Source: CALNXN01 sp942490645 (GTDB lineage Bacteria > Pseudomonadota > Alphaproteobacteria > Rhodobacterales > Rhodobacteraceae). Taken from it: 64,000 nucleotides of DNA. The translations under genes and the position numbers were made by a program. The notes under the pieces are model-generated. The model did no database searches, was not told where the DNA came from, and was given only the letters and a program-made list of their open reading frames with translations. This document shows, one piece after another, positions 33,747 to 43,294 of the stretch (positions within the stretch are counted from its first letter, which is position 1; each line of letters begins with the position of its first letter). The stretch spans positions 248,001 through 312,000 of the forward strand of contig CALNXN010000007.1 of NCBI GenBank assembly GCA_942490645.1, written 5' to 3'.

Positions 33747-34883
33747 ATGAACGCGGGCCTCAAGAAAACAGGGGCTTTGACGGCCCTCGGGGCCATGAGC
33801 GGAACGTCGTTGGACGGCGTGGATGCAGCCGTGGTCGTCACCGATGGCACAGCGATCACCAGTTTTGGGCCCACGTCCTACAAGGCCTATTCGGACGAGG
33901 AGCGCGCCGTGTTGCGCGCGGGTCTGGGGCAATGGTCTGGCCCGGCTGTGCAGGCTGCAGCACAGGTCGTCGATGTCGCCCATGCGGAGGTTCTGGCCGG
34001 ATTTGAAGGCATTGATCTGGTTGGATTTCATGGTCAGACGCTCGCCCATGCGCCCCGCGACAAAGGTACGCTGCAGGTGGGCGACGGGCAGGCCCTGTCC
34101 GAGGCGTTGGCTTGTCCGGTTGTTTGGGATTTTCGCACGGCAGATGTGGAACTGGGCGGCGAGGGCGCGCCGCTGGCGCCGTTTTTCCATTTTGCCTGCG
34201 CCAAATTCATTGGAGCCACGGCCCCGCTGGTGGTGCTGAATTTGGGCGGTGTCGGCAATCTGACTTATGTCGATCCGCGCAAAACGCGCCCCGATGCGCC
34301 GGGGGCGCTTTTGGCGTTTGATACCGGACCCGCGAATGCGCCCTTGAACGATCTGATGCAAGCGCGTCGCGGGGTGCCATTCGATACAGATGGCGCTTTG
34401 GCACGTGCGGGCACGGTAGAGCAGGGCGCGTTGGAGCTGTTTCTGGCTGAGCCCTTTTTCACCCGTATGCCGCCTAAATCATTGGACCGAAACGATTTTG
34501 ACGAGATGATCGCGCTGGTAAGCGAATTGAGCGATGCCGACGCAGCCGCGACCCTGACAGCGATGTGCGCGGCGGGTGTGGCCCAAGGGATGGAGCATTG
34601 CCCCGAGCCGCCCACCCGCGTGTTGGTCACAGGGGGCGGGCGGCTCAATCCAGTGCTGATGCAAATGCTGGAGGTGTCACTGGACTGCCCGGTGGAGCCG
34701 GTCGAGGCGGTGGGTCTGGACGGTGATATGCTGGAAGCGCAGGCCTTTGCTTATCTGGCGGTGCGCGTGGCGCGCGGGATGCCCACATCTTGCCCCGGTA
34801 CAACCGGAGTGCGTGCGGCTGTGGGTGGCGGTACGCTGAGTTGGCCCGACCACATTGCGGCCGCAGACCAAATAGCGCGCTGA
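33747..34883 (+). CDS. anmK: Anhydro-N-acetylmuramic acid kinase
   Basis: A 378-residue sugar kinase of the cell-wall recycling pathway, converting 1,6-anhydro-MurNAc to MurNAc-6-phosphate. GAMSGTSLDGVDAAVV near residue 15 is the phosphate-binding family signature. VGFHGQTLAHAP, VVWDFRTADVELGGEGAPLAPFFHF and LNLGGVGNLT follow in the usual order, then FDTGPANAPLNDLM and VLVTGGGRLNPVLM. The start MNAGLKKTGAL was chosen because the longer reading from 33672 would overlap tyrS. It is divergent from tyrS with a 63-base gap. Its partner enzyme NagZ is encoded at 17.3-18.3 kb. Confidence 0.92.
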   Translation: MNAGLKKTGALTALGAMSGTSLDGVDAAVVVTDGTAITSFGPTSYKAYSDEERAVLRAGLGQWSGPAVQAAAQVVDVAHAEVLAGFEGIDLVGFHGQTLAHAPRDKGTLQVGDGQALSEALACPVVWDFRTADVELGGEGAPLAPFFHFACAKFIGATAPLVVLNLGGVGNLTYVDPRKTRPDAPGALLAFDTGPANAPLNDLMQARRGVPFDTDGALARAGTVEQGALELFLAEPFFTRMPPKSLDRNDFDEMIALVSELSDADAAATLTAMCAAGVAQGMEHCPEPPTRVLVTGGGRLNPVLMQMLEVSLDCPVEPVEAVGLDGDMLEAQAFAYLAVRVARGMPTSCPGTTGVRAAVGGGTLSWPDHIAAADQIAR

Positions 34884-34981
34884 AGCGCATTCATTTTTTT
34901 TCCCTTATGGGGCTTATTGTTTTGGGCCTTTGCGGGCCGGGGCCTCTGGCGGAGGTATTTGGCACCATTTGGAAACCCGGC

Positions 34982-35869
34982 TTAAGTCAGCGAGTTGGCA
35001 TAGTCGCGGCTGAAGGCTGTGTAGCTGGGCGAAGTGGACCGCAGGTGCGGTGCCATTTCGGCGTGCAAGGCTGGCAGTTGGTGAAACGGCACATTTGGCA
35101 TGCTGTGGTGTTCGGCGTGGTAGGGCATGTTCCAAGCCAGAGCGCGCACAAGGCGATTGGTGAAGGTCGTGCGAGTGTTTTCCAGCATGTTGGCCACAGG
35201 CGGGCAGTGGCCGTGTTCCGCCAGCAGATAAAGACGCAGCACGGGTTGTCCGATCAACACCGGCACAAGCCAGAGCCACAAGACCAGTGGCGTGAAAAGC
35301 AGGCTGAAGGCTGCGAGCGCATAGAGTGCAAGGATGATGCGGGCCTCACGTCGCATTGCGCGGTGGCGACGTGGCGGCAAGTAGGGGGCGGTGATCTGGC
35401 CGAAGGCGTTTGTCCAAAGCGTGCGCCCATTGCCCGACCAATAGCCCCAGCCGCTGAGATAGATCAGGTAGGCAGGCCAAGTGGTGGGGCGCCCGTGGCC
35501 CGCGATTTCGGGGTCATTTTCGGGATCATTGGTGTATTTGTGATGGGCCAGATGAAAATATCGAAACCACACGAACGGGAGCAGCATAAAGGGCGCGATG
35601 GCATGGCCCACCACATCGCTGATCCATGGGCGTGCAAACGGCGTGGCATGTGTGCACTCGTGGCTGAGCGTGAACAGGAACACAATCGCGATGCCGTAAG
35701 GCAATACGACCAGACCCCAAAGCGGGCCTTGCCATGCGATGTAGCTGCCCATCGCAGCGATGGCGCCCAGATGGCCTGCCAAGTGGATGAGGCCCCGCCT
35801 GTCTGAGCGCGCAGTCAGCCTTGTCTTGGTGTCGGCACTGAGGGTTGCGATGACCGTTTGATGATCCAT
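34982..35869 (-). CDS. Fatty acid desaturase family protein
   Basis: A 295-residue membrane di-iron protein. The three His boxes are clear: HECTH (residues 70-74), HLAHH (106-110) and HAEHH (251-255), separated by hydrophobic helices. These bind the two irons of acyl-lipid desaturases and carotenoid hydroxylase/ketolase relatives. The start MDHQTVIATL was chosen rather than an ATG 31 codons upstream, because that would overlap the cupin gene region and lacks family similarity. The substrate (fatty acyl chain or carotenoid) cannot be told from the sequence. Confidence 0.85.
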   Translation of the reverse strand: MDHQTVIATLSADTKTRLTARSDRRGLIHLAGHLGAIAAMGSYIAWQGPLWGLVVLPYGIAIVFLFTLSHECTHATPFARPWISDVVGHAIAPFMLLPFVWFRYFHLAHHKYTNDPENDPEIAGHGRPTTWPAYLIYLSGWGYWSGNGRTLWTNAFGQITAPYLPPRRHRAMRREARIILALYALAAFSLLFTPLVLWLWLVPVLIGQPVLRLYLLAEHGHCPPVANMLENTRTTFTNRLVRALAWNMPYHAEHHSMPNVPFHQLPALHAEMAPHLRSTSPSYTAFSRDYANSLT

Positions 35870-35909
35870 GGCGTATTTATCACTGCATTCAGTGCCGGGT
35901 GACAAGGGC

Positions 35910-36326
35910 TCAGCGCGGGATATCGAAGCCGGGCGGGGCCAGTGTGAAGCCGTCAAATTCAAATCCGGGAGATACGGTGCAGCTGACCAGCGTATAGGCG
36001 CCCGTGGTGGCCGCGGCTTGCCAATGCAGCTTGGGCACGATGATTTGCGGCGCGCCCTGTTCCAGGTCGGGTGTCAGCAGATGATCCGTTGCCGGTCCGT
36101 CCGATGTAGCGCTGAGTGACAGGATCAGCGGCGCTCCGGAATGGTAAAGCCAGATCTCCGTTGCATCGACTGTGTGCCAGTGGCTTCGTTCGCCTGCCGC
36201 CAACAGGAAATAGATGCAGGTGCCGCTGGCGCGCCCCGGCCCATCGCCTACCCAAGTCTGGCGGTAGTGCCCGCCTTCGGGATGTGGCGCGAGGTTCAGG
36301 CGTTTGATGATATCTTGCGCCGTCAT
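35910..36326 (-). CDS. Cupin-fold DUF985 protein
   Basis: A 138-residue protein of the DUF985 (cupin_5) family. NLAPHPEGGHYRQTWVG is its typical start, CIYFLLAAGERSHWHTVDATEIWLYHSGAPL is the cupin core with conserved His residues, and CTVSPGFEFDGFTLAPP closes the barrel. Function is unknown; some members are sugar-nucleotide epimerase-like or metal-binding. The start codon overlaps the stop of the histidine kinase gene (36323-36326), so the two are coupled. Confidence 0.88.
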   Translation of the reverse strand: MTAQDIIKRLNLAPHPEGGHYRQTWVGDGPGRASGTCIYFLLAAGERSHWHTVDATEIWLYHSGAPLILSLSATSDGPATDHLLTPDLEQGAPQIIVPKLHWQAAATTGAYTLVSCTVSPGFEFDGFTLAPPGFDIPR

Positions 36327-37615
36327 GGCTGCGCGCGGGGATCCTTGAGATCACAGCCTGTGGGCAGGATCAGATGGATCAGCAATCCACCATTGCGCGG
36401 GTTGGCAAACAGTGCAGCCCCCCCCGACTGTTCGGCAAAGCCCTTGACCATCGACAGACCAAGACCGGAGCCTTGGCCCACGGGTTTGGTCGTAAAGAAC
36501 GGCTCGGCGATCCGGGACAGAATTTCGTCGCTGACGCCGGGCCCGGTGTCGGTGATGGTCAGGCGCACGTATTTGAGGTCTTCGCGCAGCGGCGTGACCT
36601 TGTGCAGCGCTGATGGGTTGAGCAATGTGGCGCTGATGGTGATCTGCCCGCCGCTCTCGGCCATGGCATCGCGGGCGTTGGTGGCAAGGTGAAGCAATGC
36701 GGTCTCCAACTGGGCCTCATCGCAGCACACCTGATCAGGCGCTGACAGGGCATCGACGTCCAAGTGGATATTGGGCGGCAAAACGCGGGTGGCCACCTGT
36801 TGAAAGCGCGTCAGAAACTCCGGCAATTCGATGATATTGGGCCGCAAATGCGCCTTGCGGGAAAAGGCCAGCATGTGGCTGATCAATCGCGCGGCCCGAT
36901 CGGCGGCATCTTTGGTTTCCTGCAGGGCGGACACCCGTTCATCGTCTGAGCCAGCCAGTTCCGCCAACTCAACATTTCCCCGCATCACGGTCAGCAAATT
37001 ATTGAAATCATGTGCGATACCAGATGTCAGCTGCCCCAGTGCGCGCATCTTCTGGGTCTGAGCGGCCACTTCGCGGGCCTGCTCAAGATCAGCACTGGTG
37101 CGCAGCATGCTGCGTTGGGCAACAATGTAATACCCGGCCACCGCGACGGCCCCAAAGGCAATCAGAGCTTGTTGGGCCAACTCGCCTTCAAACCGGGTCG
37201 AATGGACCACACCCATGAAAATGCAACTGAACACAATGCTCAGAGTGTCCCAACGGGCGACAGCCGTCAGCATTGTATGTCGCGACAGGTTAAACATTGC
37301 GTGGCCAGCCACACCGCACACGCCAATGGTTTGCAATGCCACGCTGTCCTGCAGCGTCAGGTACAACAGCATGAAGGTGAAACTGCCCGACGTCACGATA
37401 TTCAGCGCGACTAGGCGGGCATACTCCGGCAAATGCACCGGTCCGCGGGTGCGCCAGAGGATCCAACTGTAAATGAAGTTGGTGACCAGATAAAAGCCGA
37501 GCCAGAGCAGCATAAAGACCTGTTCGGTCGCCAGATACAGCAACACACCGCTGACGATGATGATGCCATAGCGCGCGATCAGATCGTAGCGCGACCCCAA
37601 ATCGGAACGCACCAT
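36323..37615 (-). CDS. Membrane sensor histidine kinase
   Basis: A 430-residue kinase. Residues 15-165 hold about six transmembrane helices without a large periplasmic sensor domain. The dimerisation box LGQLTSGIAHDFNNLLTVMRGN carries the phospho-accepting His202. The ATP-binding domain has ATNARDAM (N box), DTGPGVSDEIL (G1 box) and GQGSGLGLSMVKGF (G2 box). There is no receiver domain or neighbouring response regulator, so it is an orphan in this window. Its stop overlaps the start of the cupin gene, hinting at a shared function. The stimulus is unknown. Confidence 0.9.
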   Translation of the reverse strand: MVRSDLGSRYDLIARYGIIIVSGVLLYLATEQVFMLLWLGFYLVTNFIYSWILWRTRGPVHLPEYARLVALNIVTSGSFTFMLLYLTLQDSVALQTIGVCGVAGHAMFNLSRHTMLTAVARWDTLSIVFSCIFMGVVHSTRFEGELAQQALIAFGAVAVAGYYIVAQRSMLRTSADLEQAREVAAQTQKMRALGQLTSGIAHDFNNLLTVMRGNVELAELAGSDDERVSALQETKDAADRAARLISHMLAFSRKAHLRPNIIELPEFLTRFQQVATRVLPPNIHLDVDALSAPDQVCCDEAQLETALLHLATNARDAMAESGGQITISATLLNPSALHKVTPLREDLKYVRLTITDTGPGVSDEILSRIAEPFFTTKPVGQGSGLGLSMVKGFAEQSGGAALFANPRNGGLLIHLILPTGCDLKDPRAQP

Positions 37616-37878
37616 GGCTTCTGCGACAGGCCAGAAGTCGTGCGCGTCAAGCTGAGTTTGGCTTATGTTGGCGGTGTCTGTCAGTGTGTGCTCGATGTTG
37701 GACGGCTTCGTACCACCGCCTTATGATGACAGTTCAAAAGATGCAGTATCCTGCGACAGGAGCGTCTATCACATCAAGGGTTTTGCGGTTTGTCGGCGGA
37801 TAAACGGTATTTTTTCACGTTTTGCTAGAATACGTGAGGTCTTATTCGCCCTTAAGTGGGAAAACGCGTCGCCGCACG

Positions 37879-39153
37879 TCACTTTAGGACGCTGCGGCCT
37901 GCGTATTCCGCGGTCTCGCCCAAGGCTTCTTCGATACGGATCAACTGGTTGTATTTTGCCAGCCGGTCCGAGCGCGCGAGCGAGCCTGTCTTGATCTGCC
38001 CGCAATTGGTGGCCACGGCGAGATCCGCAATCGTAGCGTCTTCCGTCTCGCCTGAGCGGTGCGACATGACGTTGGTGAAACCGGCCCGGTGCGCCATGTC
38101 GACAGCTTTAAGGGTCTCCGTCAACGTCCCGATTTGGTTGACTTTTACCAGCATGGAGTTCGCACATCCGCGCGCTATCCCGTCGGCCAGACGCAGCGGG
38201 TTCGTCACAAAAAGATCGTCACCAACCAGTTGCACCTTGCCACCCAGCATGTCGGTCAGCGCTTTCCAGCCGTCCCAATCGTCTTCGGACATTCCGTCTT
38301 CGATCGAGATGATGGGGTAGTCGTTGCACAGTGCTGCAAGGTAGGCCGCGTTTTCCTCTGAACTAAGCGTTTTGCCTTCGCCAGACAAAACGTATTTGCC
38401 ATCTTTGTAGTATTCCGTGGCGGCGCAATCGAGGGCGAGATGAATATCATCGCCGGGCTTGTATCCTGCTTTTTCGATGGATTTCAAAATGAAATCAAGG
38501 GCGTCACGGGTGGAGCTTATGTTCGGCGCAAAGCCACCTTCATCGCCCACTCCGGTCGCGAGACCTGCATCTGAAAGCTCGCGCTTGAGCGTGTGAAATA
38601 CCTCTGCGCCCATACGCACCGCGTCGCGAATATTGTCGGCCGCGACGGGCATGATCATGAATTCCTGAATGTCGATCGGGTTGTCGGCGTGTTCGCCGCC
38701 GTTGATGATATTCATCATGGGCACAGGTAGAACGCGCGCCGATGTGCCGCCCACATAGCGAAAAAGTGGTTGTGTACAGTAATCCGCTGCGGCCTTCGCA
38801 GCGGCCAGCGACACACCCAAAATGGCATTGGCTCCAAGGCGCGATTTGTTGTCGGTGCCATCCAGTTCGATCATCACGCCGTCGATCTCGACCTGTTCGG
38901 TCGCGTCGATGCCCACCAGCGCCTCGGCGATCTCGCCATTAACCGAAGCACAGGCGTCCAGAACGCCCTTGCCCATATAACGCGCTTTGTCACCGTCGCG
39001 CCGTTCCACGGCCTCATATGCCCCGGTGGATGCGCCCGATGGGACGGCGGCGCGGCCCATCGTGCCATCTTCGAGGATCACATCGACTTCGACGGTTGGA
39101 TTGCCACGGCTGTCGAGGATCTCGCGGGCGTGGATGTCGATGATGGTACTCAT
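37879..39153 (-). CDS. eno: Enolase
   Basis: A 424-residue glycolytic enzyme converting 2-phosphoglycerate to phosphoenolpyruvate. DIHAREILDSRGNPTVEVDVI is the start, FMIMPVAADNIRDAVRMGAEVFHTLK follows, GDEGGFAPN gives the catalytic Glu, and SIEDGMSEDDWDGWKALT the metal-binding region. SHRSGETEDATIADLAVA and GQIKTGSLARSDRLAKYNQLI complete the signature. All key residues seem present, and the gene is undamaged. A 263-base gap without features separates it from the histidine kinase gene. Confidence 0.97.
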   Translation of the reverse strand: MSTIIDIHAREILDSRGNPTVEVDVILEDGTMGRAAVPSGASTGAYEAVERRDGDKARYMGKGVLDACASVNGEIAEALVGIDATEQVEIDGVMIELDGTDNKSRLGANAILGVSLAAAKAAADYCTQPLFRYVGGTSARVLPVPMMNIINGGEHADNPIDIQEFMIMPVAADNIRDAVRMGAEVFHTLKRELSDAGLATGVGDEGGFAPNISSTRDALDFILKSIEKAGYKPGDDIHLALDCAATEYYKDGKYVLSGEGKTLSSEENAAYLAALCNDYPIISIEDGMSEDDWDGWKALTDMLGGKVQLVGDDLFVTNPLRLADGIARGCANSMLVKVNQIGTLTETLKAVDMAHRAGFTNVMSHRSGETEDATIADLAVATNCGQIKTGSLARSDRLAKYNQLIRIEEALGETAEYAGRSVLK

Positions 39154-39217
39154 GAAGAAGGCTCCTTTGGAATGGCGTTGCGCGCGTCATAGCGGGCTGA
39201 CGCTGGCAAGGAAAGGG

Positions 39218-40090
39218 CTAGGACGCCGCAGCGCGCACCCGCCGCTCGCGCCAGAGTGTGTAGATGCCCGACCCCACGATCACCGCGGCCCCGATCAGCG
39301 TCAGCGCATCGGGCCGCTCGGCAAAGACAAACCATCCGACGATCAGCGCGAATACCATGCGGCTATAGCGGAAGGGTGTGACAAAGCTGACCTCACCGAC
39401 GCGCATGGCCGCGACGATGCCGTAATAGGCCAAGGCCCCGATCAGAATGGACCCGGCGATCAAAACCGATTGCATCGGATCTGGCACGATCACAGGGGTT
39501 TGGACCACGGCCAGCAGGATAATGCCGGTGGGGATCAGCACCAGAAACGCCAGAAAGCTCAGCTGCATCGACGAGGTATGCGCAGGCACCCGGCGTGTGG
39601 CCAGATCGCGGATGGCAAGCCCGACCACACCCTGCACCGCAAAGAGCGAGAGCCAGTCAAACCCTTCCATACCCGGGCGGATGATCAGCAAAACGCCCAT
39701 GAACCCGACCAGAATTGCCGACCAGCGCCGCCAGCCTACGGGTTCCGACAAGAACAGCGCAGCCCCCAAGGTGACCACCAGCGGCGTGGCCTGCAAAATG
39801 GCCGACGCCGAAGAGATCGGCGTCAGCGCAATCGCCGTGACAAAGCCCAACGTGCCGATCAGTTCACCAAGCGAACGCAACAGGATCGGCCCGGTCAGCA
39901 TATCGCGCGAGAAAAACCGTTGGCCCTGCGCGCGCAGGATCAGGGCAAAGACACCCGCGCCGCCCATTCCCAGCATCGCGATGATCTGCCCGATGGGCAG
40001 TGCCCCAGCCAGAAGCTTGATGAACATATCCTCGATGGCAAAGCCGAGCATCGCCAGCACCATGAAGGTCGCGCCGCGCAGATTGTCCAT
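39218..40090 (-). CDS. DMT-superfamily (EamA) transporter
   Basis: A 290-residue integral membrane protein with about ten hydrophobic helices and two EamA halves. The first half ends with SSASAILQATPLVVTLGAALFL, and the second ends with ERPDALTLIGAAVIVGSGIYTLWRE, both typical. Members export metabolites such as amino acids or S-adenosylmethionine. The substrate is not evident. It lies 64 bases downstream of no coupled gene and is transcribed toward eno. Confidence 0.85.
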   Translation of the reverse strand: MDNLRGATFMVLAMLGFAIEDMFIKLLAGALPIGQIIAMLGMGGAGVFALILRAQGQRFFSRDMLTGPILLRSLGELIGTLGFVTAIALTPISSASAILQATPLVVTLGAALFLSEPVGWRRWSAILVGFMGVLLIIRPGMEGFDWLSLFAVQGVVGLAIRDLATRRVPAHTSSMQLSFLAFLVLIPTGIILLAVVQTPVIVPDPMQSVLIAGSILIGALAYYGIVAAMRVGEVSFVTPFRYSRMVFALIVGWFVFAERPDALTLIGAAVIVGSGIYTLWRERRVRAAAS

Positions 40091-40217
40091 GTGATTTCTG
40101 TCCTTCGGCGGGGATGTGTGCGCGTGGCGTCGCAGGATTGCGGGCCAAGGTCAAGCCGTGCGCTGGATTGTCAGGCAGAGGCATTTGCTTGGCCGGCAAC
40201 GCCGGGGTCCGGGCGTC

Positions 40218-40997
40218 TCAATCGAGGCGCGATACCGTGACGCTCTGGCGTAGCATGTAGGCCCATTTCTCGGTCTCCATGAACGCCACGTCGGTCGCGT
40301 CACGGCCTGACGCAATGACCACCAGGCCCGGGGCTGCACTCATGCCGGTGGGGTCGATCAGGTGCCATGCTCCATCCAGCCACACCTCGACCACGGCGTG
40401 AAAGTCGGGCGGATTGACGTCGGCGCAATAGACGGACGTGTAGCGTGCCGGAACGCCGCCCGCGCGGACCAAAGCACACATCACATGGGTAAAATCGCGG
40501 CACACCCCCTCGCGTGCAACAAAGGTATCCATCGCCGTGGTCGTGCCAGTGGAGCGGCCCGGAACATAGCTCAACTCGCCTTTCACCCAATCCTGAATCG
40601 CGGCCACCTTGGCGCCGCCGCTCAGCCCGTCAAAGGTTTTGGCGACAAAGGACGTGAATAAATCCGATTGGCAAAAGCGCGAGGGGCGCAGGTAGTACAG
40701 CACATCGGGTGCCAACGCTGAGATCGGTGTCGCAGGCAAGCCGTCCAAAACCACCGCCGGGCGGTCAACATCGACCTTGGCGTGATAGCTCAGGTTCATC
40801 GTGTCCCGCGGCACCCGCGCCCAGACCCGACGGTTGAGCGCGCCCGGATCGCCGATGCGGTGCACCGTGCCGTCGTCTATGTCGAGACTGCTTTCAACGA
40901 TGTGCTGGCTGTCGGTCTGGCACGCCTCCAGCGTCAGCAACACCATGTCGTCACCGCCAAGGTGATACTCCATCATGACGTCGATCTCGATACGCAT
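40218..40997 (-). CDS. Transglutaminase-like cysteine peptidase family protein
   Basis: A soluble protein of about 259 residues with a transglutaminase core. The nucleophile Cys is in REGVCRDFTHVMCALVRAGG, the His in PPDFHAVVEVWLDG and the Asp in WHLIDPTGM, the standard triad order. The N-terminal half has a beta-sandwich-like region (LTLEACQTDSQHIVESSL). There is no signal peptide, so it acts in the cytosol. The start MRIEIDVMMEYHLG was preferred; five more codons are possible upstream. Its substrate is unknown. Confidence 0.85.
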   Translation of the reverse strand: MRIEIDVMMEYHLGGDDMVLLTLEACQTDSQHIVESSLDIDDGTVHRIGDPGALNRRVWARVPRDTMNLSYHAKVDVDRPAVVLDGLPATPISALAPDVLYYLRPSRFCQSDLFTSFVAKTFDGLSGGAKVAAIQDWVKGELSYVPGRSTGTTTAMDTFVAREGVCRDFTHVMCALVRAGGVPARYTSVYCADVNPPDFHAVVEVWLDGAWHLIDPTGMSAAPGLVVIASGRDATDVAFMETEKWAYMLRQSVTVSRLD

Positions 40998-41119
40998 GGT
41001 GTCGGTGTCCAATTCAAAATGTGACGGGGATGATGGCGCTTTGGAGACTTCTATTGAACATCAAGTGTCCGGGAAAGGTGCATTCTGCAAAGGGCGTCCA
41101 TCCCTGCAAATCCCGCGCC

Positions 41120-41530
41120 TTACTTCTTCAGCGGCACACCATAAAGCTCCAGCCTGTGACCGCGCAACTCATAGCCCAGCTTTTCCGCGATGCGTTCTTG
41201 CAAGGCTTCGATCTCGGCGTCGACAAACTCGATGACCTCTCCCGAATTCATGTCGATCAGATGATCGTGATGGTCGCGCTCGGCATCCTCATAGCGCGCC
41301 CGCCCATCGCCGAATTCCAGCTTGTCGAGGATGCCCGCCTCTTCAAACAGCTTGACGGTGCGGTAAACCGTGGCAATGGAAATGCCAGCATCAATCGCTG
41401 AGGCGCGCGCATAAAGCTCTTCGACATCGGGGTGGTCTTCGCTGTCTTGCAGCACCGTGGCGATGGTGCGCCGCTGCCCGGTCATGCGCAGGCCCTTGGC
41501 TTCGCAGCGTTTGATGATGGGTTTGTGCAT
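41120..41530 (-). CDS. fur: Fur-family transcriptional regulator (Fur/Mur-like)
   Basis: A 136-residue metal-responsive repressor. The winged helix holds MTGQRRTIATVLQDSEDHPDVEELYARA and GISIATVYRTVKLFEEAGIL, the DNA-recognition helix. HHDHLIDMNSGEVIEF (from residue 87) gives the regulatory metal site. Only one Cys (residue 9) is present, so the structural zinc site made by CxxC pairs in E. coli Fur is missing, as in the Mur-like group of Alphaproteobacteria that answers to manganese. The metal is therefore uncertain. It is divergent from the helicase gene. Confidence 0.88.
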   Translation of the reverse strand: MHKPIIKRCEAKGLRMTGQRRTIATVLQDSEDHPDVEELYARASAIDAGISIATVYRTVKLFEEAGILDKLEFGDGRARYEDAERDHHDHLIDMNSGEVIEFVDAEIEALQERIAEKLGYELRGHRLELYGVPLKK

Positions 41531-41881
41531 GTACGCGCGCCTTGGGTGTCTCGACAGGTGGCCTTCAGATGTAGCGGCAAATGCGCGGCGGTTCCAGATG
41601 GGTTTTGGCCGGACGGTTGACTTCCGTGCGCCAAAGGCCCATGTGCACCTCAGGCGACGCCTTCTGCCGCGTGAGCAGTGTCAGCGCCAAGGTCCCGATC
41701 CTGCGCTTACAAATCTGACGAGACAAGGCCGCCGATGTTCCCAAAATCACGCGTGGGGCTCAAGCGCGACAGACGGCTGTGGGCATGTGGCCCGCTGGCC
41801 GCGATCTGGTTTACGCGCGACCCGAACGCGCCGCCTTTTGGGCGGCACACATGGTGCGCCTGGCGTGCCGGAAAGAGAAAT
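41531..41881. other. Gap between fur and the helicase, no gene seen
   Basis: About 350 bases. The helicase frame is open upstream to 41678, but the extra part lacks similarity to helicases. The region probably carries two divergent promoters and a long leader of the helicase message, which would fit a cold-inducible RNA helicase. No clear operator or hairpin was picked out. Confidence 0.4.
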
Positions 41882-43186
41882 ATGAGTGACTTCGACATGA
41901 TGCAATTGCCAGGCAAACTGGTAGAGCGTCTCAAAGCGATGGGTCTGACCGACCCGACCCCAATTCAAAAACAAGCCATCCCGCACGCCCTGAACGGGCG
42001 TGATGTGATGGGTCTGGCCCAGACGGGCACCGGCAAGACGGCCGCTTTCGGTGTGCCACTGATCGCCCAGATGCTGGAACTGCCCGGTCGTCCCGCACCC
42101 CGCAGCGTCAAGGGGTTGATCCTGGCGCCGACGCGCGAATTGGCCAGCCAGATCGCGGTGAACCTGCGCGGCTTTGCCGAAGGGACGCCGATCAAAGTAC
42201 AAATGGTGGTGGGCGGACAATCCATCAATCCACAGATCAAACGCCTCGAACGGGGTGTTGATTTGCTGGTCGCCACGCCCGGTCGTCTGCTGGATCTGAT
42301 CGACCGCCGTGCGGTGCGGCTGGATGAAACCACCTTTCTGGTGCTGGACGAGGCCGACCAGATGCTCGACATGGGCTTCATCCATGATCTGCGCAAAATC
42401 GCGAACCTGATCCCTGAAGAGCGTCAGACGATGCTCTTTTCCGCAACCATGCCCAAGCTGATGAACGAGATCGCAAACAGCTATCTGCGCAGCCCCATCC
42501 GGGTGGAAGTGTCGCCTCCGGGCAAGGCCGCCGACAAGGTCACCCAAGAGATCCACTTCATCGCCAAGGCCGAAAAGGCCAGCCTCCTGATCGAGCTGCT
42601 GGGCAAACACAAGGGCGAACGCGCGCTGGTCTTTGGCCGCACCAAGCACGGCTCCGAAAAGCTGATGAAAACGCTGGTCAAGGCCGGGTTCGACGCGGCC
42701 TCCATTCACGGCAACAAATCACAAGGTCAGCGAGACCGCGCCATTGCTGCCTTCAAGTCAGGTGAGATCACCGTGCTCGTGGCCACCGATGTGGCCGCAC
42801 GTGGGCTGGATATTCCGGACGTCAAACACGTCTACAATTTCGACCTGCCCAATGTGCCTGACAACTATGTGCACCGCATCGGCCGCACGGCGCGCGCGGG
42901 CAAAGATGGTGCCGCGATTGCGTTTTGCGCCCCAGACGAGATGGACGAATTGAAGGCGATCCAGAAGGTCATGAAAATCGCTATTCCTGTGGCCTCCGGT
43001 CGCCCGTGGGAAGCCATCGACAACCCGGATGCAGGCAAGCCCAAGGGCAGGGGCCGTGGACGCGGCGGTCGCCCGGGCGGCGGTGGCGGGCAAAAACCTG
43101 CAGGCGTGCAGGCGGCCAAACCGGGCGGAAACCGCAAACGCCGTCGCGGTGGCAAACCGGGCGGTGGCGGTCAACGCGCAGCCTAA
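41882..43186 (+). CDS. rhlE: DEAD-box RNA helicase (RhlE-like)
   Basis: A 434-residue ATP-dependent RNA helicase for RNA structure remodelling. The Q motif region is GLTDPTPIQKQAIP, then AQTGTGKT (46-53), PTRELASQI, TPGRLLDL, VLDEADQMLDMGF, FSATMP, LVATDVAARGLDIPDV and HRIGRTARAGKDG. The C-terminal tail from about residue 380 is rich in Gly, Arg and Lys (RGRGRGGRPGGGGG), typical of nonspecific RNA binding. The start MSDFDMMQLP was chosen over the longer open frame because helicase similarity begins there. RhlE is the best subfamily guess. Confidence 0.9.
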   Translation: MSDFDMMQLPGKLVERLKAMGLTDPTPIQKQAIPHALNGRDVMGLAQTGTGKTAAFGVPLIAQMLELPGRPAPRSVKGLILAPTRELASQIAVNLRGFAEGTPIKVQMVVGGQSINPQIKRLERGVDLLVATPGRLLDLIDRRAVRLDETTFLVLDEADQMLDMGFIHDLRKIANLIPEERQTMLFSATMPKLMNEIANSYLRSPIRVEVSPPGKAADKVTQEIHFIAKAEKASLLIELLGKHKGERALVFGRTKHGSEKLMKTLVKAGFDAASIHGNKSQGQRDRAIAAFKSGEITVLVATDVAARGLDIPDVKHVYNFDLPNVPDNYVHRIGRTARAGKDGAAIAFCAPDEMDELKAIQKVMKIAIPVASGRPWEAIDNPDAGKPKGRGRGRGGRPGGGGGQKPAGVQAAKPGGNRKRRRGGKPGGGGQRAA

Positions 43187-43193
43187 AAATGCA

Positions 43194-43224
43194 AAGGGCG
43201 GACCTGCATCACAGATCCGCCCTT
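43194..43224 (+). terminator. Hairpin after the helicase gene
   Basis: AAGGGCGGA (43194-43202) pairs with TCCGCCCTT (43216-43224) with a 13-base loop. It starts six bases after the helicase stop. The T-run of a classical intrinsic terminator is lacking, so it may end or protect the transcript less efficiently. Confidence 0.6.
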
Positions 43225-43294
43225 CCAAATGGCCCCAAATACCTGCGCCGGAGGCCAAAATCTCTTTTGGCGTCCGGGTCGCATTGCACGCGCT

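Noticed and set aside
38987..40240. A 417-codon plus-strand open frame opposite enolase and the DMT transporter
   Set aside because: It spans two convincing minus-strand genes and has a His-, Arg- and Gln-rich shadow composition.
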